Source: JAJDIA01 sp031555735 (GTDB taxonomy: Bacteria > Bacteroidota > Bacteroidia > Bacteroidales > Tannerellaceae). From it: a stretch of 64,000 bases of DNA. The notes below the pieces were generated by a model, which was given only the letters and a program-made list of their open reading frames with translations, was not told where the DNA came from and ran no database searches. The stretch is taken from assembly GCA_031555735.1 (NCBI GenBank), contig JAVBUE010000024.1, positions 1-64,000 on the forward strand, written 5' to 3'. The translations under genes and the position numbers were made by a program. Below, in pieces: positions 60,041 to 64,000 of the stretch; the first letter of the stretch is position 1, and each line of letters opens with the position of its first letter.

Positions 60041-60841
60041 TTACCCGGCGCTGTATCCCATTTCTGAGGATATACGGCGGGCTACATTTTTAATACAATG
60101 GGCAGAAGCAAGTACGATCTCCCTGGACAGGCGGTCTTTCGGTCCCGAAATCCAGATCGCCCCGCAGGGGTACCCGGTATAGTTGAACAGGGGCGCGCCG
60201 ATACAGATCACACCGTTCAGTTCTTCTTCGTTGTCGAGGGCAAAACCATAGCGGCGCACTTTCTCCAATTCTTCGAGGTAGGTTTCCCGGTCGGTGATCG
60301 TCCGCTCGTTGTACTGTACAAAGGTCATGTACGACAGGTAACGATCGCGTACCGTATTCGGCAGGTAGGCCATGATCGCCTTCCCTGGCGCCGAGCAGTG
60401 CAGTTCGAACGGCTTTCCGGGCGAGAGCATGAAACGGAAAGCGTGATGTCCCTGCGCCTGTTCGATAAAGATGCCCTTCTCGTCGCCCAACACGCCAAAG
60501 CAGGCCGTTTCTTTCACCTGGTCGCGCAAATCGCGCAGATGGGGGACGACCGTTTCCAGCAGGTTGTGCTCGTTCAGGGAACGGAACCCCAGGTTCAGCA
60601 TCTTCAGCGACAGCCGGTAACGTTTGGCATCTTCCTTATAATACAGGTATTCCAGCCGCACGAGCGTGTTCAGGATACGGTAAGCGGTGGTTTGTGAAAT
60701 ATCCAGGTCGTTCTTGATATCCTGCAACGTTTTACCTTCCGGGCAAAGCGACAGGTATTCGAGTACCGCGATCCCTTTTTCGAGGTTCGGCACCTTGTAG
60801 TTGTCGTCCATTTTTTCCATATTTGGAAGCTGGCTTTCCAT
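60041..60841 (-). CDS. IclR-family transcriptional regulator
   Basis: About 266 residues. The N-terminal winged helix-turn-helix (VPNLEKGIAVLEYLSLCPEGKTLQDIKNDLDISQTTAYRILNTLVRLEYL) and the C-terminal effector domain (LRDQVKETACFGVLGDEKGIFIEQ; CSAPGKAIMAYLP; ELNGVICIGAPLFN) are complete. The promoter box at 60869 puts the transcript start near 60862, so starts at 60841, 60820 or 60811 are possible and the longer frame to 60898 is ruled out. It is the first gene of the eleven-gene operon. Three operator-like repeats lie between the promoter and the start. Confidence 0.9.
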   Translation of the reverse strand: MESQLPNMEKMDDNYKVPNLEKGIAVLEYLSLCPEGKTLQDIKNDLDISQTTAYRILNTLVRLEYLYYKEDAKRYRLSLKMLNLGFRSLNEHNLLETVVPHLRDLRDQVKETACFGVLGDEKGIFIEQAQGHHAFRFMLSPGKPFELHCSAPGKAIMAYLPNTVRDRYLSYMTFVQYNERTITDRETYLEELEKVRRYGFALDNEEELNGVICIGAPLFNYTGYPCGAIWISGPKDRLSREIVLASAHCIKNVARRISSEMGYSAG

Positions 60842-60868
60842 ATTTGAAATTACTTTCCAGAATTGAAT
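60815..60868. promoter_or_regulatory. Three operator-like repeats behind the IclR promoter
   Basis: TTCCATATTTGGAA (60815), TTCCATATTTGAAA (60836) and TTCCAGAATTGAAT (60855) are imperfect palindromes spaced 21 and 19 bp, on one face of the helix. Their place just after the start point suggests autorepression by IclR. Confidence 0.55.
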
Positions 60869-60876
60869 CAAATATA
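60869..60876 (-). promoter_or_regulatory. Promoter -7 box of the IclR-led operon
   Basis: TATATTTG on the reverse strand fits TAnnTTTG. It adjoins the operator-like repeats. Confidence 0.55.
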
Positions 60877-60982
60877 AGGAGAGCTTCGGGAAGAACATGC
60901 CTACAAGTGTAAAATTTCGTTAAGTATGTTGTATAGCATGTTTGAGGCGGATCCATACAAAAGCCTCGCATCAATCCACCGA

Positions 60983-61290
60983 AGATAAAACCAACTATCG
61001 ACAACTACCCGAACCTCTATTGTCAGTATTAGGAAGAAGTAGTACCTTTGTACGGATGCTTATCAGCTATCACATAGCTGAGGGGATTATACCACAGGTA
61101 TGGGGTTCTCTTTTATCAACGGTGAGGTTTTCTTTTCACAGTTGTGAAAAGAAAACTCCACAATTATGGAAAGATCGCTTCATAGTTGTGAAAAGATCAC
61201 CCCACAACTGTGAAAAGAACAAAGCCTTACGACGGCTGCAACAGATCTTCCGAATGTTGACCATAGATCTTCCTAATGTTGACAACAGAT
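60983..61290. repeat. 22-bp-unit array B2 (14 units)
   Basis: The 308 bp split into 14 gapless 22-bp units (for example at 61071, 61093, 61115, 61137, 61159, 61181, 61203, 61225, 61247 and 61269). Central units have CACARYTGTGAAAAG, a dyad, as in array B1; end units contain CTAATGTTGACAACAG. B1 and B2 follow the same order of unit types. Confidence 0.85.
61020..61050 (+). promoter_or_regulatory. Promoter inside array B2
   Basis: TTG (61020-61022), 20 bp, TACCTTTG (61043-61050) is a full consensus promoter in forward orientation. It would make an RNA carrying ten array units ahead of the HU-family gene. Confidence 0.5.
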
Positions 61291-61354
61291 CTTGTACATG
61301 CAAACTGCAAACGAGAGGAATTAGATATGTATTATTAATTAAAACAAATTGACT

Positions 61355-61966
61355 ATGTCATTACAGTACGACTTTTATGCCAGTCCGTCTCCCAAAGGGA
61401 GCAACCGTAACCAGCAACTGCATGCCCGTGTGAAAACCACCGGCACCACGAACACACAAAATCTGGCCGAGCTGATCAAGGAAACGACCTCCTTATCGAC
61501 TGCCGATGTGAAAGCGTCGCTCGATGCACTTGTCGAGACGATTTCGTTCGAACTGTCGTGCGGCCGCCGGGTTCATCTCGATGGGCTGGGCTATTTCGGG
61601 CTTTCACTCAGTTGTCCGCCGGTTGAATCGCCCCGGGAGATTCGGGCGGAATCGGTCAAAGTGAAAAATATCGTCTTCCGCCCCGAAGTGGAATGGAAAA
61701 AACGGTTCCGTGGCACACCGTTGGAACGGGCACGTGAGAAAAACCACTCGTCAAAGTATTCGGAGATGAAGATAGAAAAGCTGCTAACCGGGCATTTTCT
61801 GGATCATCCGTTCATGACCACCCGGGAATTCTGCTACTTGTGCGGGTTTACCCCCTCCACCGGCGCTCGTAAAATCAACCAGTTGCTCGAAGCCGGCAAG
61901 CTCCGCCGTGTAGGCTACGGCAGCGCCGTGATGTACGAACCCATACCGGGTAATTACCAGCGGTAA
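61355..61966 (+). CDS. HU-family DNA-binding protein (Bacteroidetes HU-HIG type)
   Basis: A 203-residue protein. The N-terminal 130 residues are an HU/IHF-like domain, with ELIKETTSLSTADVKASLDALVETISFEL (dimer helices) and GRRVHLDGLGYFGLSLS, then VKNIVFRPEVEWKKRFRG in place of the beta-arm. The C-terminal 70 residues form an extra domain that looks like a winged helix (FMTTREFCYLCGFTPSTGARKINQLLEAGKLRRVGYGS). This type is common in Bacteroidales, often beside surface-polysaccharide or mobile loci. The start is the ATG at 61355, not a TTG at 61349. The upstream array could be its target. Confidence 0.85.
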   Translation: MSLQYDFYASPSPKGSNRNQQLHARVKTTGTTNTQNLAELIKETTSLSTADVKASLDALVETISFELSCGRRVHLDGLGYFGLSLSCPPVESPREIRAESVKVKNIVFRPEVEWKKRFRGTPLERAREKNHSSKYSEMKIEKLLTGHFLDHPFMTTREFCYLCGFTPSTGARKINQLLEAGKLRRVGYGSAVMYEPIPGNYQR

Positions 61967-61993
61967 AAAAGCAGGCGCCGGCAGGATATCCAA

Positions 61994-62851
61994 TTACCGA
62001 TGGAGGCGGATAAAGCGTTCGGCGCAGGCATAGCCTTCGTCGTAGAGGGCAGACAGTTTGCGGGTGTCGCGTTCGGTACGGCCTACGCGGATGGGAGATT
62101 CGGGGCGGATGACGAGGGCTTTGCCTTCGTCTTCGAGCCGGTCGATAAAGTCGAGCACTTCGTTATACCGTTTGTAGCGCAGGCGCAACTGCTCACGGAT
62201 GGCGGGATAGCGGCGGTAGATGAAGCCGGGGAGATAGAAATCCTTGTCTTTTTTCCGGTACCCTTTGTTGCGGGTGAGGACGATCACGTTCCGTTCGTAC
62301 CCGTCGCTGATCGCGCGCCGTACAGGGATGGCATCGCATACGCCGCCGTCCACCATCGGGATACCGTCCACATAACTGAGGGGGCACATCACCGGCAGCG
62401 AGCACGACGCTTTGCAGATGGCCAGCAGCCGTTCCGGATCGTTCTTCTCTTCAAAATAATTGGCTTCACCCGTCAGGCAGTTGCTCGTCACCATCACGAA
62501 ACGTCCGGGAGCGGCAAAGCAGGTAGCGTAGTCGAACGGATAATACTTGTCGGGATACTCATAAAACAGGAAGTCCATATCGATATACCCCCTTCCGCGC
62601 AGGAAATGCGAGATACCGATATAATTCCGTTTCTGTAGCAGGTCGATATTGGAATAGCGCGACCGTCCGCGCTGGCGCGACCTGTACGACAGCCCGTTGC
62701 TGACTCCGGCGGATACCCCGATCGTATAAGGGAACCACAGTTGGTGATCCATAAAACAATCGAGTACGCCCACCGTGAATACAGCGCGCATCCCTCCTCC
62801 TTCCAAAACCAATCCGATATGATCCAGTACATTGTTCATAACATATTCCAT
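61994..62851 (-). CDS. Patatin-like phospholipase
   Basis: A 285-residue protein of the RssA/YjjU patatin group. GLVLEGGGMRAVFTVGVLD is the oxyanion loop, TIGVSAGVSNGLS the nucleophile elbow (GxSxG), and MVDGGVCDAIPV the Asp of the Ser-Asp dyad. Length and DKYYPFDYATCF-like middle match YjjU-type proteins, presumed lipid acyl hydrolases. A second in-frame start at 62839 (MNNVLDHIG) is possible. It is convergent with the HU-family gene. Confidence 0.88.
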   Translation of the reverse strand: MEYVMNNVLDHIGLVLEGGGMRAVFTVGVLDCFMDHQLWFPYTIGVSAGVSNGLSYRSRQRGRSRYSNIDLLQKRNYIGISHFLRGRGYIDMDFLFYEYPDKYYPFDYATCFAAPGRFVMVTSNCLTGEANYFEEKNDPERLLAICKASCSLPVMCPLSYVDGIPMVDGGVCDAIPVRRAISDGYERNVIVLTRNKGYRKKDKDFYLPGFIYRRYPAIREQLRLRYKRYNEVLDFIDRLEDEGKALVIRPESPIRVGRTERDTRKLSALYDEGYACAERFIRLHR

Positions 62852-62865
62852 ATTAAATGAGAAAA

Positions 62866-62902
62866 GCCATTACTCGATTCACATCGAATAATGGCCAAAA
62901 AT
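62866..62902 (-). promoter_or_regulatory. Promoter and palindrome ahead of the patatin gene
   Basis: TATTTTTG (62895-62902, reverse strand) fits TAnnTTTG. The adjoining 30 bp (62866-62895) form an inverted repeat, GCCATTA-c-TCGAT / ATCGA-a-TAATGGC, lying on the expected transcript start. It could be an operator or a 5' UTR hairpin. Confidence 0.5.
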
Positions 62903-63032
62903 ATAATAAATCAGTGATATATAATGGCAAGAATGTATAATACTTTACTGGGGAACAGCCCGGATGGCTGCTTCATATATATAACTGTTTCCACCCCGGA
63001 ATTGTTTAAGCGGTTGAATGCCGGAAGGTTAA

Positions 63033-63851
63033 TCAGGAGAAATCGACCTGGATACTGGTACCCTCGTTCAGGACGGAAGAGATCGTCACCTTCGCCCCGT
63101 AAGTGTTCAGGATATGGATCGAAAGGCTCAGGCCGATGCCATGCCCCGTGTATCCGCGGGCATTGCCGGCCCGGAAGAAAGGCTGGGCGATCTGTTTCAG
63201 GTCGTTGTCCGCGATGCCGATGCCATAGTCGCGTATCTCCAACACCGATCCCCGCAGCCGCATCTCCACCGGCTTTTCTTCGGGCGAGTATTTCAGTGCG
63301 TTCTGGAGGATATTGTCGATGGCGATCTTCAGCAGCGCCGGATTGATCTGCACCACCAACGCGAAATTATCGGGAGCGAAGGTAACGCGGTTACGTACCG
63401 ATTTCATCAGGAACTCGGCCAGGAAGACCGGTTCCACCCCGCTCTTCAGCAATTCCCCTTCCCCTTTGGACAGGAAAAGGAGGCTTTGCATCAACCGGAT
63501 GATACGTCCCGTTTCAGAGGCGATACGCTGCAAGGCCAGTTGGTATTCAAGGGGAGTCCGCTCTTTCAGCAGGGTGATCTCACATTCGCCCTGGATAGCG
63601 GTCAGCGGATTATTCAGTTCATGGGAGGCGTTGCTGATAAATGTCTTCTCCGTATCATACGCCTCATCGATGCGGCTGATCATACGCTGGGCATACCGCC
63701 GTCCCGCCCAATAGACGAAAAAGGCGCAGCCAATAATCAGTCCCACCCACACCCATCCCGTCTGGAACAACAGCATCCCCATAGCCGCCAATGTCAGCAC
63801 ACCCACCGTAAGGGCAGTATAGACAAGCGCGATGTGGGTGACGGGTTTCAT
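63033..63851 (-). CDS. Sensor histidine kinase
   Basis: A 272-residue membrane kinase. Two N-terminal hydrophobic segments (IALVYTALTVGVLTLAAMGMLLF and WVWVGLIIGCAFFVYW) are joined by only a few residues, so there is almost no sensor loop. The dimerisation domain has FISNASHELNNPLTAIQGE with the phospho-accepting His77, and the ATPase domain has NILQNALKYS, RDYGIGIAD and GHGIGLSLS. It overlaps the stop codon of the response regulator gene by 4 bp (ATGA), so the two are translationally coupled. Its signal may be intramembrane or cytoplasmic. Confidence 0.92.
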   Translation of the reverse strand: MKPVTHIALVYTALTVGVLTLAAMGMLLFQTGWVWVGLIIGCAFFVYWAGRRYAQRMISRIDEAYDTEKTFISNASHELNNPLTAIQGECEITLLKERTPLEYQLALQRIASETGRIIRLMQSLLFLSKGEGELLKSGVEPVFLAEFLMKSVRNRVTFAPDNFALVVQINPALLKIAIDNILQNALKYSPEEKPVEMRLRGSVLEIRDYGIGIADNDLKQIAQPFFRAGNARGYTGHGIGLSLSIHILNTYGAKVTISSVLNEGTSIQVDFS

Positions 63852-64000
63852 ACGTCGATCAGATAGCCCACACCGGAAACGGTGCGGATCAGTTTGCGGG
63901 AATACCCCTTATCTACTTTCCCGCGTACATAATTCACATAGACATCGACCACGTTCGTGCGGTCGAATTCCTTTTCTTCCCAGACATAGCGAAGCAGGTC
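63848..64000 (-). CDS. OmpR/PhoB-type response regulator, N-terminus outside the window
   Basis: Only the last 50 codons are present (LLRYVWEEKEFDRTNVVDVY, then KVDKGYSRKLIRTVSGVGY). They are the recognition helix and wing of an OmpR/PhoB winged helix. The receiver domain lies beyond the right edge. It is the partner of the overlapping sensor kinase. Confidence 0.9.
   Translation of the reverse strand, partial: DLLRYVWEEKEFDRTNVVDVYVNYVRGKVDKGYSRKLIRTVSGVGYLIDV

Noticed and set aside
60942..61352. 136-codon forward open frame across array B2
   Set aside because: It runs through 22-bp repeat units, whose length is not a multiple of three, and the related array B1 does not keep the frame.

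Overview
The window looks like chromosomal DNA of a member of the Bacteroidales (Bacteroidota). The signs are promoters of the TTG-N19-21-TAnnTTTG type ahead of many genes, the lack of clear Shine-Dalgarno sequences, many secreted or lipoprotein glycosidases (GH2, GH29, GH38, GH92), an HU-family protein of Bacteroidetes type, and single genes whose best-known relatives are from Bacteroides and Parabacteroides (DUF4143 ATPase, dihydroorotase with a QVH motif, GH92 and ROK mannose genes). GC content seems higher than in most Bacteroides, so a Tannerellaceae-like or related genus is possible, but the genus cannot be fixed from this sequence. There are no rRNA genes, prophages, intact insertion sequences or CRISPR arrays.

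Layout. 1-7.6 kb: a cut-off AAA/DUF4143 ATPase, tRNA-Lys, ettA with a DUF1080 protein, and a reverse-strand run of a glycosyltransferase, dihydroorotase and guanine deaminase. 7.6-8.4 kb: a gene-free stretch with 35-bp inverted ends and internal repeats. 8.4-19.1 kb (forward): mfd, a long-chain acyl-CoA ligase, a GH2 beta-mannosidase and a secreted beta-helix protein. 19.2-20.3 kb: a membrane acyltransferase. 20.6-31 kb: a mannoside-use operon (GH38, MFS transporter, GH92, ROK kinase, class I phosphomannose isomerase) with a divergent AraC regulator. The enzymes fit trimming of alpha-mannosides, uptake of mannose, phosphorylation, and conversion to fructose 6-phosphate. 31-38.6 kb: a small lipoprotein, an RDD membrane protein, a repeat-rich secreted protein, a cation/proton antiporter and a GH29 fucosidase. 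38.7-45.5 kb: a TetR-controlled export operon (TolC, HlyD-type adaptor, two ABC ATPases, two ABC-2 permeases).

46.0-60.8 kb: eleven genes in one direction with small gaps, led by an IclR regulator. They encode a beta-propeller/di-heme cytochrome c, a RidA/chorismatase-like protein, a cupin lipoprotein, a 1330-residue di-heme protein ending in a formylglycine-generating-enzyme-like domain, a fused ResB-CcsA cytochrome c assembly protein, a VOC protein, DhaK- and DhaL-type kinase subunits, an LsrF-type thiolase/aldolase and a beta-propeller lipoprotein. This mix suggests an envelope heme-dependent oxidation feeding a kinase plus C-C bond cleavage inside the cell. I know of no described pathway with this gene set, and it is the best candidate for a new system among the genes. 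61.3-64 kb: an HU-family protein, a patatin-like phospholipase and a two-component pair that runs off the window.

The most unusual non-coding signal is a set of intergenic arrays built of 22-bp units (7.8, 16.4-16.7, 32.0, 45.7-45.9 and 61.0-61.3 kb). The arrays differ in sequence but share the period, a CA start to most units and dyad symmetry in many units. Two of them are about 14 units long and related to each other, and two others are about 94% alike by eye.
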